A DNA stretch of 64,000 nt. Source: Cladorhizidae sp. MBARI D1340-BT2. Its lineage: Eukaryota > Porifera > Demospongiae > Poecilosclerida > Cladorhizidae. The notes under the pieces are model-generated. The model made no database searches. It was not told the origin of the DNA and worked only from the letters and a program-made list of their open reading frames with translations. Shown here piece after piece: positions 10,836 through 22,578 of the stretch (positions within the stretch are counted from its first letter, which is position 1; every line of letters begins with the position of its first letter). The stretch covers positions 29,457,017-29,521,016 of the forward strand of contig JAQNBH010000011.1 of the NCBI GenBank assembly GCA_028752905.1. The letters are read 5' to 3'. The position numbers and the translations under genes are program-made.

Positions 10836-13086
10836 AGTCATGCTTCAGTATCGCAAACAGTTCCATAATATTGAAAGGGAAGCTTATTTGCCATTTTGAC
10901 AAGATTGAGCGATTTCAGACAGTTTTTAATGGAGAAAATTTCTCACCAAAAGACATTTACTGTCGTTTAAAGAGTAGAAACAGTTCCTGTTGAAAAGGAA
11001 GCCATTTTGACAAGAATGAGACAGTTTTTCCTCAAAACGCTCAAAAGAATCCCAATTGGAGACAAATAGAGCTTTCGGTTATAAAGGGGAGATTTCTCAC
11101 CAAAAGACATTTTATCATTTAATGTTCAAATGGAAGCTAATTGCCCATTTATACAAGAATGAGTGATTTCAGACACTTCCCAAATGGAGTAAAATAAAGC
11201 TTCTATTGATAGATTTGTCACAAAAATACGTTTTCTGACATTTTAAGAGTAAAAACAGTTCCATGATGTTGAAAAGGAAGCTAATTTGCTATTTTGAGCG
11301 ATTTTAAACAGTTTTTCCTCAAACGCTCCCAATTGGAACAAAATGGAGCTTCTTTCTGGTTAAAATCGGAAGATTTCTCACCAAAAGACCTTTCCTGTCG
11401 TTTAAAGAGTAGAAACAGTTCTATAATGTTGAAGAGGAAGCTAATGTGCCCATTTTGACAACAATGAAACAGTTATTCCTCAAAACCCTCCAAATAGAGC
11501 TGCTTTCAGTTAAAAAGATGATATTTCTCACCAAAAGTCGTTTTCTGTCATTTAAAGAGTAGAAACAGTTCCATAATGTTGAAAAGTAAGCTAAATTGAG
11601 TGATTTCATAGTTTTTTCACAAAATTCATAAAAAAAGAGGCAAAATAGATCTTTCGGTTAAAAAGGGCAGAAACCAAAATATGTTTTTTGTCATTTAAGG
11701 CGTAGAAACAGTTCATAAATGTTGAAAAGGGAACTAATTTGTCCATTTTGAAAAGTTTGAGCGATTTAAGACAGTTTTTACTCAAAATCCTCCTATTGGA
11801 GAGCTTATTTCGGTTAAAAATCTGAAATTTGACTTTTTCTGTCGTTTAAAGTAGACTTGTTTCAGTTAAAAATTGAAGATTTCTTATCAAAAGACGTTTT
11901 CTGACAAGATGAGTAGAAATAGTTCCATAATGTTGAAAAGGAAACTAATTTCCCATTTTGAGCGATTTCAGACAGTTTTTCCTCAAAACGCTCCCAATTG
12001 GGTCAAAATAGAGTTAAAATCGGAAGATTTCTCACCAAAAGACGTTTACTGTCGTTTAAAGAGTAGAATCAGTTCTATAATGTTGAAATGGAAGATAATG
12101 TGTCCATTTGGACAAGAATGAGCGATTTCAGAGTTTTTTCCTCCAAAAGCTCAAAAACATCCCAAATTGAGTAAAATAGAGCTTCTTTGGGTTAAAAAGA
12201 CATTTTCTGTCATTTCAAGAGTAGAAACAGTTCCATAATGTTGAAAGGGAAGCTTATTTGCCATTTTGGCAAGATTGAGCGATTTCAGACCGTTTTTCCT
12301 CAAAACGCAATAAACATCCTAATTGTGAGCTTTTGGTGAGATTTCTCACCAAAAGACATTTACTGTCGTTTAAAAAGTAGAAACAGTTCAATATTGCTGA
12401 AAAGAAAGCTGTGCCCATTTTGACAAGAATGAGAGTTTTTCCTCAAAACGCTCAAAAAAAGTCCCAATTGAGACAAATAGAGCTTCTTTCGATTAAAAAG
12501 GAGAGATTTCTTTCCAAAAGACATTTTCTTTCATTTAAAAAATAGAAACAGTTCCCTAATGTTCAAATGGAAGCTAATTGCAAAAATTAGTGATTTCAGA
12601 CTGTTTTTCTTTAAAACGCTAAAAAAACGTCCCAAATGCAGTAAATAGAGGTACCAAAAATATGTTTTCTGACATTTTAAGAGTACAGTTCCATAATGTT
12701 GGCTAATTTGCCATTATTCAAAATACTATAAAAAAACGTCACTATTGTAAGCTTCTTTCAATTAAAAAGTGTAGATTTGTCACCAAAAGACGTTTCCTGT
12801 CATTTAAATAGTACAAATAATTCAATAACGTTGAAAAGGAAGCTAAATAGCCATTTTGAGCGACTTCAGACAGTTTTTCCTCAAAATGCTCAAAAACGTA
12901 CCAATTGGAGCAAAATACGGTTAAAAAGGGGAGATTCACCAAAAGACGTTTTCTCTAGTTTAAAGTGTAGAAACAGTTCCATAATGTTGAAAAGGAAGCT
13001 AGTTTTCCCATTTTTGAAAAGATTGAGACAGTTTTTTCTCAAAATACTCAAAAACATCCCAAAATAGAGGACATTTATCATTTTAA
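10836..13086. repeat. Degenerate satellite, left block (units ~130-180 bp)
   Basis: Units carry, in order: GAAAAGGAAGCTAATTTG, CATTTTGACAAGAATGAGCG, ATTTCAGACAGTTTTTCC, TCAAAACGCTCAAAAACG, CCCAATTGGAGCAAAATAG, AGCTTCTTTCGGTTAAAAA, GATTTCTCACCAAAAGACG and TTTAAAGAGTAGAAACAG. Landmark GTTGAA positions at 11268, 11428 and 11578, and 12830 and 12985, are 150-160 bp apart. Many units have indels, so the array is old. Short frames in it are chance. Confidence 0.9.
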
Positions 13087-13162
13087 CGCTTTAGGGCCGA
13101 TAATTGAAATAACGCCGCGCAAGCGTCTGCCGGAATTAATTGAGTAATTCGTTTTATTAGCC

Positions 13163-13835
13163 CGAGAGAAAAACACCTTGGGCTCTTGAAGTTCATGGGA
13201 CAGCTTCTTCGCTTCAGGACTCAATCAGGTTAGCGTGTTGATAGCTTACATGGCCCTTGAAGTCATGGGACAGCTTCTTCGCTTCAGGGCTCAACTAGGT
13301 TAGCGTGTTGCTAGCTTACCTGGCTACTTCTAAACAAAGCACACTAAGTTTGTTTTGCTTTTAGCGATCTCTGCGGTCTGTTGGCTTCGAAATCTTTTTA
13401 CTATAGAGCTAGAGCTGCCATTATGCCATGGTAGTAGTTTCATCCACGTAAATAGTTTCAAAAAGGTAAGCTAGATAATTGATTGAGTATATAATTAGTA
13501 GTAATTAGTTTTAGTCGCGTGAGAGAAAAACACCGTGGGCACTTGAAGTCATGGGACAGCTTCTTCGCTTCAGGACTCAACCAGGTTAGCGTGTTGATAG
13601 CTTACATGGCCCTTGAAGTCATGGAACAGCTTCTTCGCTTCTGGGCTCAACTAGGTTAGCGTGTAGCTAGTTTACCTGGCTAATTCTAAAGAAAGCACAC
13701 TGTTTGTTTTGCTTTTAGCGATGTCTGTCGGCTTCGAGATCTTCTTACTATAGAGCTTCTTACTATAGTAGCATGGCATCATGGGATGCCATGCTACGTA
13801 GTTTCATGACGCAAATAGTTCCAAAAAAGTAAGCG
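13163..13835. repeat. Direct duplication inside the piggyBac element (about 13163-13470 and 13521-13835)
   Basis: Both copies begin GAGAGAAAAACACC, contain two CATGG.ACAGCTTCTTCGCTTC segments, and end CAAATAGTT.CAAAAA.GTAAGC. Each copy also holds an internal ~80-bp repeat built around the CTTCTTCGCTTC segment. Copies differ by scattered substitutions. Confidence 0.85.
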
Positions 13836-14034
13836 TGAAGCTTACCTCCGATCAGTATTTTTGTTGTCAGTACTCTGATCACATTCAAAGGAAAGGACAT
13901 GATGTTACCAATATTTTCAGGGTTGCTGAGATATTGAATGTCAATAATATATTGTTTTGCTAGGTAGAAGTAAGTTGAGCATGAAACATAATCATATATA
14001 TAGCTAGCTATTATTATTGAATGTGAGAAATAGT

Positions 14035-14404
14035 GTGCCAGCTTGTAGCAGTCCTCTTTTAGGCATAGATGTGGCTTCCGAGGACAGGCATTGCATACCC
14101 ATACGCTCTGTCGGGAGGGCACACATTTTTTGGGGCACTAGATGCATCTCCTAGATATATTGCCTCTTGCAGGAAAGTGGTCTAGTCGAGGAAGTGTTGG
14201 TGGTAATAGTTCTGTGACAGAGCTACTTGGCCTCTGAGAAGAGAGCAGTGGCTGGTTGGTCGACTGAGAGAGTGGTTGTGGTGGATTTGGTGGCAAGGGT
14301 AGGGTTTGTTGAGATATGTGTTGTGGTTGAGGTGTGTTGGTAGACGACTGAGATGGTTGTATAGTTGGTGCTATAAGTACATGTATAGCACTGCTGAAGA
14401 ACAT
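14035..14404 (-). pseudogene. piggyBac transposase C-terminal cysteine-rich domain, with in-frame stop
   Basis: Minus strand. A proline/serine/glutamine-rich spacer leads to LPRLDHFPARGNISRRCI, then TAG (14140-14138), then in the same frame CPKKC, VWVCNACPRKPHLCLKEDC and YKLAHYF. The C..C....C..C....LC...C spacing is the zinc-binding domain that ends piggyBac transposases and binds the transposon ends. The stop falls within the domain. After about 14035 the frame runs on without family resemblance. Confidence 0.78.
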
Positions 14405-14591
14405 CTATAGTGTATTGACATTGTTATGTATTGACATGGTTATGTTAAATGTTTGTTGTTGTTGTTTCACCCACCTGTAGCAAATGTAAATCCTGGACTG
14501 AGCTGTGTACCAGTATCATTCTGACCTATAGCTGGTGGAGGTGAAGCTCACTCCTCTGAAAATATTTATTTTTGTAAATATAATCATTGAA

Positions 14592-14801
14592 TCATAAAGA
14601 AACCATTGATGTTGGGGTGAAGTTCTGAATCACTTGATCACTTGCTGGAGGAGGTACAATATTTAAAAAAACATTACCATTGTCTTCCATAACTTCAAGG
14701 TCATCATTACTTCCTTCTGCTATGTATTCAATGTTGCTGTTGTCATAACCAGAAAAAAAGTCTACAACACACTCTAGAGAAAATCTTTTTGCCATTATCA
14801 C
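14592..14801 (-). pseudogene. piggyBac-like transposase N-terminal leader
   Basis: A 69-residue minus-strand frame opens MIMAKRFSLECVVDFFSG and is rich in Asp/Glu (EYIAEGSNDDLEVMEDNG). The acidic leader and its position inside the right end fit the start of a piggyBac transposase. The catalytic domain that should follow is missing; only about 190 bp separate it from the C-terminal remnant. Identity rests mainly on context. Confidence 0.5.
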
Positions 14802-14972
14802 TTGTGGGCAGAGCAGCTACAAGTAAACACAGCTGCAAAATATTAGATTACGCAATGGCCATGTAAATATAGCGGCGCTAAAGTGATTAGTGTTTCTCCG
14901 TGACAAAAGTCGCTATCGTCGTTATGGACAATTAAAATGTGCGCGTGAAAAGTCGCTATCGGCCCTAAAGAG

Positions 14973-16520
14973 TTAAGAGTAGGAACATGTTGAAATGGAA
15001 GCTAATTGCTCATTTTGACAAGAATGAGCGATTCGAGACAATTTTCCCTCTAAATGCTCAAAAACATCCAATTTTGGGAGCTTTTTTCGGTTAAAACGGC
15101 AGATTTCTCACCAAAAGACCTTTTCTGTCGTTTAAAGAGTAGAAACAGTTCCATAATGCTAAAAAGTTACATATGTGCACATTTTTAGACAGTTTTTCCT
15201 TAAAACGATTAAAATAGAGCGTCTATCAGTTGAAAGGGAGAGATTTCTTACCAAAAGACGTTTTCTGACACTATAAGAGTAGAAACAGTTCCATAATGGC
15301 TAATTTGCGATTTCAGAAATTTTTCCCTCAAAACACTCAAAAACATCCAATTGGGAGGTTAAAAACGGAAGATTTCTCACTAAAAGACGTTTCCAGACGT
15401 TTAAAGAGTAGAATCAGTTCTATAATTTTGAAAAGGAAGCTAATGTGCCCATTTTGACAAGAATGAGCGAAATACATTCCTATTGGAGCAAAATAGAGCT
15501 GCTTTCCGTTATAAAGGTGATATTTCTCACCAAAATATGTTTTCTGTCATTTAAAGAGTAAAACAGTTCCATTTTGACGAGATTTAGGGATTTAAGACGG
15601 TTTTTCTTCAAAACGCTCTAAAACGTTCCAATTGAGCAAAACAGTCTTACATTTATAACAAAACACATTTACTATCATTTAAATAGGTAGAAACAGTCCA
15701 TAATTTTTAAAAGGAAGCTAGTGTCCATTTTGACAAGAATAAGTTTTTTCTCAAAATTCTCACCTATTGTAGCAAAAAAGAGCTTCATTCGGTTAAAAAG
15801 TGGAGATTTCTCACTAAAAGACGTTTCCTGTCATTTAAAGAGTAGAGTTCAATAAAGTTGTGGAGGAAGCTAAATAGCCATTTTGAGCGACCTCAGACAG
15901 TTCTAAAAAACGTACCAATTGGAGCAAAATACGGTTAAAAAGGGGAGATTTCTCACCAAAAGACGTTTTCTGTAGTTTAAAGAGTAGGAACAGTCCCATA
16001 ATGTTGAAAAGGAAGCTAGTTTGCCCATTTTGAAAAGATTGAGACATTTTTTTCTCAAAATGCTCAAAAACATCCCAATAGGAGCAAAATAGAGGACATT
16101 TATCATTTTAAGAGTAGGAACAGTCCTATAATGTTGAAATGGAAACTAATTGCCCATTTTGACAAGAATGAGCGATTCGAGACAGTTTTTCCTCAAAATG
16201 CTCAAAAACGTCCCAATTGGAGCAAATCAGAGCTTTTTTCAGTCAAAACGGAAGATTACTCTCACCAAAACACATTTACTGTCATTTAAAGAGTAGAAAG
16301 AGTTCCATAATGTTGATAATGTGACAAGATTGAGCGATTTCAGACTGTTTTCCTTAAAAATGCAATAAAATATCCCAATTGTCGAGGTGAAAAACGGAAG
16401 ATTTCTCACAAAAGTCGGTTAAAAGAGTAGAAACAGTTTTATAATGCCAATTTGGACAAGAATGAGCGAATTCAGACAGTTTTTTCTCAAAACACGCAAA
16501 AACGTCCCTATTGGCCAATT
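14973..16520. repeat. Degenerate satellite, right block
   Basis: Continuation of the 10836-13086 satellite after the piggyBac insertion, with the same ordered landmarks (e.g. GATTTCTCACCAAAAGACG, AGAAACAGTTCCATAATG). It fades after about 16520. Confidence 0.9.
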
Positions 16521-17088
16521 CTTTTTTTTATAACAAAAATATATCCATGCGGGAAAAGTTACTGACAAAATGTTTTTAACCTTCAGTACCCGTTAGTACC
16601 CCTTGCAAGACATCTTGTTCTCTAGCAAGAAGGGTGAGTTAAGATTACCAGGGCATTGCATACCAGAAGTAAGGAGGTAGGTAAGCTTTGCATTAGATGA
16701 TACCCTTATTCAAAAAAAATTTCCCATAACAATCATCATTTGATATCTAGCCAATGGGAGAAGTGGAGCCCATTGAAGTTAATGCGATGCGAAGCTGATG
16801 TGATAGTGAATTCATACTCGGATTTATTAGTGGCCTGATCATCTTTGTGCATTAATTGCAAGTGTTGAGATGCTGCCTTGAGACCTAGTGCTCCAGTACT
16901 TGATAAACTAACAGAATGTATAATTATATCTGAAAAATTAAATGTTTTGTTGTTTGAAATTCTGAAGTTCAGAAATTAACACTATCTATATTCATGAAAG
17001 TTTATTCTAATCTGAAGAAGAAGAAACACAAGAAAGGAAGTCATCCAGACCATTGGCAAGACTTTAGCTATTCCTCCTGTCTGAAATG
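16521..17088. other. Spacer, nothing recognised
   Basis: AT-rich sequence without a supported gene. The 69-codon plus frame at 16994-17203 overlaps the duplicated segment and has no recognisable content. Confidence 0.4.
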
Positions 17089-17592
17089 TTGCATAGAATC
17101 CTCCAAACTTCTTAAAATGGCCACCAAAAGAGTTCTAATCATAACTGTGGCCAATGTTGGACTATCATGGTGCAAGTATGGCCAATTGTACTTATCATGG
17201 TGAGAGTGTTTTCAACATCTGTTAAGCAATATCGTGGGAGGAATATCCTTCAGCACTAAGATTCTAAGATTGCCCTGGATAAAATCTCACTATATGTGCG
17301 GAGGGGAAGGGGATTTTTTTCCACCGTTTTGAATTTTCACACTATTTGTAATAACTTTTTCCCCCTCCATTTCTCTTGTAAGTTATTTCGAGGACAACTG
17401 TAGTGCATTTGCTGCTCTTTCTAAATCTAAAGGTTTGTGCATAGCTACTTCCTAGGTCAAGATATGGTAACTTGATTGCCTCACTTCTCTGTGCTTTGAA
17501 GTTGAGCTTACCCACTTTAATGTGGTTGGCACAAATACTGATGTGGAAAATGCATTGAAAGAAACAACAAATCATCTGTCACAAGGTGCATG
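17089..17592 (+). repeat. ~510-bp dispersed segment, copy 1
   Basis: Aligns with 24785-25299 in the same orientation from TTGCATAGA.TCCTC to CATCTGTCACAAGGTGCATG. Differences are scattered substitutions and small indels. No coding frame is conserved between the copies, and no terminal repeat structure is seen. Probably a dispersed non-coding repeat or part of an old duplication. Confidence 0.8.
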
Positions 17593-17850
17593 TCCTTGAT
17601 GTTGAGCTAGGTCAGAGCATCATCTCTCACAAGGTGGATGGTGAACCAGGTCAGAGCATCATCTCTCACAAGGTGCAAGCTTTTGATGATGAGCCAGGTC
17701 AGAGCATCATCTCTCACAAGTTGCATGCCCTTGATGGTGAGTCAGGTCAGAGGATCATCTCTCACAAGGTGCATTTCCTTGACGGTTGGCCAGGTCAGAG
17801 CATCATCTCTCACAAGGTGCATGTCCTTGATGGTGAAACAAATGCCAATC
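17589..17850. repeat. 48-bp minisatellite, about 5 units
   Basis: Units read GGTCAGAGCATCATCTCTCA, CAAGGTGCATGTCCTTGATG, GTGAGCCA. Because 48 is a multiple of three, one plus frame shows a repeated peptide around EPGQSIISHK; there is no proper start codon. A strong GTAAGT donor-like site at 17890 ends the frame. Confidence 0.75.
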
Positions 17851-18022
17851 TCAATAGGTTGGCTGCTTTGCTAGTTAAAAGTTTGATTTGTAAGTGAGAT
17901 CTGCCTTGAATCCCGTTTCGAGTTAATACTACAGTATTGTGGTGGTGCAGAATTTTTGCCCTTGTTGTAATGACAGATTTTACATGTATTATTATTCCAA
18001 TATTATTATTTCTTTGTTTTAG

Positions 18023-18099
18023 AGGTGATTGCTGTCTCTTCTGCTGTTGTGCTGGTCATCATTGCTGCCATTTCGATATTGTTTATTGTGATTTTTTAA
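18023..18099 (+). other. Possible terminal exon encoding one membrane segment
   Basis: A pyrimidine-rich stretch ending TTTTAG (18022) precedes a frame from GTG at 18025 to TAA at 18097: VIAVSSAVVLVIIAAISILF then IVIF. All 24 residues suit a single transmembrane helix. Joining it to the donor at 17890 would create TAG at the splice point, so I cannot link it to the repeat upstream. Could be the last exon of an unrecognised membrane protein, or chance. Confidence 0.25.
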
Positions 18100-20310
18100 A
18101 TGCGGTAAGAAATATTTAGTATACCATCCCTACTGTACAGTTTCATTGAGCTTCTCCTAGGCATTCTATTATACTGACATTGTATCATTCCATAATGTTG
18201 CAATGAAATTGGAAGCCAGAAATGCAATGAAATGGATATGAAGCATGCAAGAGTAGGATTTGGTTTAATACTTACATCCATTGTATTGTGTCGGACCAAG
18301 AATCTATAGAGCAGAGGATGAAATGCTCTGTGAGCTATTTAGTTTCCAAATACTCTAAAGGATTTGTAGACATGTGGGTGGGACGCATTGGAACTTTGAG
18401 AAACCTACCCTGTTTGTAAACAGGTATCTGCTTAAACATACAGCAATGTTATGCAAACAAGGTATAGGTGTTCTACAGATAGCTAACAGTTTGAGGGCTG
18501 TTATAGTAATTTTGTTACCAGGTGCTGGGTGTATCCATAATCTTTGGTTGCAGTGGTAGCTAGAGTTTGATAACTGTAATACCGACTAATACATTGCATT
18601 ATGAATCCTGCTTGGAATGCAACACAAGAATTGGAATGCATTCAGGCCTTCGGTAATAATGCCAGAATAGTTTTTAGATGCCACAACATAGATACTACAT
18701 TGCTACATAATAGATACATTAAACTTGCAATAAAATAACACATTGGCAAGTATTTACTGGTTGTCATGGAAGTCAATTTATAGACTAAAATGTAGTCCAC
18801 ATCATACCATTTGATATCTTCCATATTCTTGGGAGTATAAGTAGTACCTACTAATATGCAGAGATTTTGTTGGTTGGTTTGTATGCATATGTGCTGCATG
18901 AATGTTGGGCAGTAGAGGTACACTTATATTCAAGGAATAAAAAAGTATCCCCTTAGAGGATTTGCGACAGCCTCCTTCTACATTGTAGTTGCGGAACTGC
19001 ACAAACAAACAGCAAGGAAGAAGAATGACTTAGCATTAGTAAAATACTTTATCCAACTTTTAACTTCTTGTACGCTCAACAGTCTCAGCACACACCATAT
19101 TTTGTTATTATTGTTATCATTTTGCTATCAGAATTGGCCCCTTAGTAGTGGGTCAGCTACAATCTCCTTCAAGTTCTCAGTAACAAATGTGCAAGAGAAC
19201 TAAACAGCAGAAAATACTGTCTTGATGATCCTTGCCCACATTTTACAAAATATGACGTGCATTGGGGAAAATTTGGAGCCTTCTGCTACTAAAATTGTTT
19301 TGATTGTAAGCAAGTTTGTCGAGAAAAATAACTTAGAAGATACATACATAGCTAGATATATACCTAGATAAATAGCTAGATACATACCTAGATACAAAGC
19401 TAGATCTTGAAGATATATTTCAAGATTTTTTATTTTTTTAAGTGAAGTCTGCTAGTTTAAAAGATCTCAAAACACATTTGAAGAAACTAATAGAAGCTGA
19501 AATCACTCTTTGAGCTACTAAAGAGTTGTCAACATGAGTTTTGGCCGAGTATGAATTGTTTTTTTTAATGGTTTGGTTGCCTGCCATTTTTAAGTGGGTA
19601 GAGCTTGATGATACTTTCTAGAAATATTTCAAGAAATTTTTCCCACTATTAAACGACATAACTTTTCTTGTCGTTAACACTACAACTCCACCTCCTCCCC
19701 GCAATGGGCCACCCATCAAGACCAAGATAACAGACCAAGTAATTAACTTAGTTCCACCATCAATGGAGAGCTAATAGCTACAGTTAGTACCACACACATC
19801 AACAGCAATCACAACTGAGTTACATCTGGAACCCAGTAACACAACGAATGGACTATAAGCTGCCTATATTTGCTAGCAAACTACGAACACAGCCTCTGGA
19901 ATAAATTATTTCATAAACGGAACCTTGATCAAAGCAGAAAACATGGAAATGGCATCTTCTCCCATTCCAAACAAGTCAAGCAGAGCTCATGTCAATTATG
20001 TTATGGCCTTCACATAGCGGGACCTTCCCATAGTATCCCCAGTGGCACAAAGAAGATATGGAGGTTTTGGGTATATAGTTAGAGTTTTAAGCCACTTAAA
20101 TCTTTCAACCACATGACTTGGAAAAATTGGTAACTTAAATCGTTTTTGCCAAATAAATAGCTATGGAACACATACCATAGAAAAATATAAACTTGAAGAT
20201 TTGTATCAGATTTTCATCAATTTTAATATTCAAGTATAATGTATGAGATGATAATTAGAACTTTCTGACGATACTGACATTCTTCGCATTGAAAATCTGA
20301 AATAAATAAC
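18100..20310. other. Unassigned spacer
   Basis: No supported gene. 19340-19420 holds imperfect TAGATACATACC/TAGCTAGATA repeats. Short frames on both strands have no recognisable motifs. Confidence 0.4.
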
Positions 20311-20480
20311 AATAACCTTCTCAATAATTAACTTGAAATATACTCTCTCGACATTTCCACTAGATGCTCTAGCCTTCATCAGGAATGATGAGATGCTAAG
20401 ACTTGTGTGAGCCTGTTATATACTGCTATCAACCACGTGATACAAGCCACACCCTGGCACATGCATCCAGCATGAGAACC
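20311..20480 (-). repeat. Penelope-like dispersed repeat (copy B)
   Basis: Matches 9497-9605 and 59036-59210. The shared text on the minus strand runs from GGCTCA.AC.AGTCTTAGCAT through the hammerhead-like core to TCAAGTTAATTATTGAGAAG. Penelope-like retroelements are known to carry hammerhead motifs in their terminal repeats, which is why I assign it there; no Penelope reverse transcriptase is seen in the window. Confidence 0.5.
20344..20383 (-). ncRNA. Hammerhead-ribozyme-like motif (best copy, B)
   Basis: On the minus strand: CTGATGA, then GGCTAG-AGCAT-CTAGTG, then GAAA and TGTC followed by GAGAG. Both conserved core boxes are intact and the middle segment folds as helix II with one weak closing pair. 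The flanks UUC/GAG allow a short helix I. There is almost no room for helix III within one copy, so cleavage might need a dimer. A fold, not sequence identity alone, should decide this. Confidence 0.5.
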
Positions 20481-22184
20481 AGATTTGAAAAAAATAGTAA
20501 AGATAATAGCAATTATAAATGAAATATTATAACAATTCAAAAGAATCAATAAATAAAAATTATAACACCTAAAAAGACATGCTTGATATAACTAAGTTAT
20601 CTAGTATTTTATATATATCTGTTCATCCTACATTCATAGTTGAACAACTCAATAGCAACAACTCTGTTACAATTTAAAAATTATTTTAAGCAGCAGATAA
20701 TGCCTTCAATTTTTAAAAACAGGAACAAGTGTTTGACTATCATTTGCACTCAAAACAATTCTTGTGGTCTGCTTCCAATCAATTGCTTTGGTTATGGTTA
20801 ATGTGCCGCTCTCTGTTATCATTTTGGAAAACCTCCCTGCAGTTGGTTTCTAGACATTTAACTTTGTATATATGTTTCTAATTTAGCCATGAGTTGGATT
20901 TGCGACCGCCGAGAGGTTTATAAACACACATGCTTGTTCTAAAAGCAAATGGTGATAATTATAATGTTCCCAGGGAGATAAACCCAATGTTGGGTCCTAG
21001 ATAATGCTGCTGGCCCACTACTCTAGACAAACAAACAACCAGTTCTCTATTACAAATAGTTCTCTATACAACCACGGGTGCACAACGGAGAGGAGGATGT
21101 TATGTTGGTCAGTTATATTTGGGGGGGTTTCAAATTATGCTTGTGATTTTTTCTCCTCTTCTTCCCCGATGATGGGCCTCCATGAGGTCCTGATGGGGCT
21201 TCTAGCCATCCCATTGTGCTGCCAGAGTTAGGAAGTGACTCATGAAAACTTATAGTTGCACGTGCACCTACCTAACTAGTTCAGATTTAACTCAAACCAC
21301 TAATGATGTAGTTCAAGACAATGCATTTGAAAAGTATTGGACAAATTATGGAGTATGTACGGGCTTAATGTGTTTGGATTCAGATGCAAGTGGGGAGGAG
21401 AATACAACTTACACCATGAATGATATTAATTTGATCAAATCAACAGTAGGTGTGGTCCCAACTAGCACATGGTATATTATTAATTTCTATTAGCCAGATG
21501 AGCGAGAAGGGAAATCCAAGTAATGAGAATCATTCTGTTGCTCAGCTGTACCATAGATTTACCACCCTTAAATAGAAGAGGAAATTTGTAGCTGCAATCA
21601 TTACCCACAATAGTATCTAAAGACTTACTAGGCTTGCATGAATATTTCTGTTCACATGAAGAATTTGATGCTATATACAGCAAAAATAAACAAGCAAACT
21701 TACTTGTCAGTTTATCTGTTTCTGTGATTGCTGCTGTTTTTAACTGCTTTTCTGTCTGTTTTCTTCTTATTCTCATTGACAGGAGCCCACATCAACCAAC
21801 AAGCATAATTTGATCTTCATACGAGGCGTGAGTTTTACAATTTACATTAGAATGTTAGCTATCACTAAATATATTGTGGAGGCTAATCAACATTGTTGGT
21901 CAGACTTCATTGCTCTTTTATTTTTCTGATTTATACTCATGTACTCATTCCAGAACCATATATTATATATAACCATAGAACCATGTCTATTATAGTGGAA
22001 CCCTCAATTTGGGGAACATCTACAATCTGTAATCCCTCTTTACATGCAGTCTACAATGTAACAGTTACATGTATTTGTAATGGTGCAGCTGTAGCCAATG
22101 TGGCACTGCAGGCATACATGCTGTACTTTATCACTAATTCAGGTATTAAGAGTTTTGATCTATATACACTATATAGTGAGGGAC
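20481..22184. other. Unassigned region
   Basis: Frames at 21242-21493 and 21893-22195 (plus) look moderately protein-like but match no family I recognise. 21712-21780 (plus) encodes a hydrophobic stretch with VIAAVF, faintly like the 18023 exon. Nothing firm enough to call a gene. Confidence 0.3.
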
Positions 22185-22189
22185 CCATA

Positions 22190-22573
22190 TGTTAGGGACC
22201 TTGTTAGGTAACACCCTAACAGCCCTAACAACACAGGAGCAACCTGCAGATGTTAACCTGCAGAAAACTCACGAACAAACTGTTGACCTCAAAGTTGACC
22301 ACACTTATGTTAATAGCCGCATGCATAAACAAACACACAGCTGCTACTTGTATTCCATTGGATAGTCAATCAACCACATGCATGTATTTTACCTTATATG
22401 GTCATGTCCCTGGGGGGGAGGCCAGCCTAGTTAAGGGCAGCCTCCCTCTGGACAGATTATTCGGTCTTGAGTTGTGTCTTGTCGAAGTGAATAAAGTTGT
22501 TATTACTAGTTGCCTAAAGCACTAAGTGTGTAAAGCCTTAGCTAGACTGTTAGGGGTGGTGCATACCCTAACA
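22190..22573 (+). mobile_element. Solo LTR, 384 bp, with 5-bp target duplication CCATA
   Basis: Begins TGTTAGGGACC and ends CATACCCTAACA, so the termini are the inverted repeat TGTTAGGG/CCCTAACA. CCATA occurs directly before (22185-22189) and after (22574-22578). An AATAAA signal at 22490-22495 near the 3' side sets the plus orientation. No internal retroelement sequence adjoins it, so it is a solo LTR left by LTR-LTR recombination. The family is not identifiable from the LTR alone. Confidence 0.87.
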
Positions 22574-22578
22574 CCATA

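Larger units (their letters stand above)
13087..14972 (-). mobile_element. piggyBac-family DNA transposon, 1886 bp, TTAA-flanked
   Basis: TTAA at 13083-13086 and 14973-14976 flank inverted ends CGCTTTAGGGCCGATA and (inverse, right) CTCTTTAGGGCCGATA, 15 of 16 matching. It sits in the 130-180-bp satellite. The paralogous unit near 16093-16120 shows the same flanks joined through a single TTAA, that is, the empty site. Inside, on the minus strand, are a piggyBac-like acidic N-terminus (14801-14592) and the C-terminal cysteine domain (14404-14035), but no catalytic core, so it cannot move alone. A ~310-bp block near the left end is duplicated. Confidence 0.88.

Noticed and set aside
17586..17897. 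Small gene with repeated GQSIISHK peptide
   Set aside because: No proper ATG start, two frames look equally repetitive, and it is explained by a 48-bp minisatellite.
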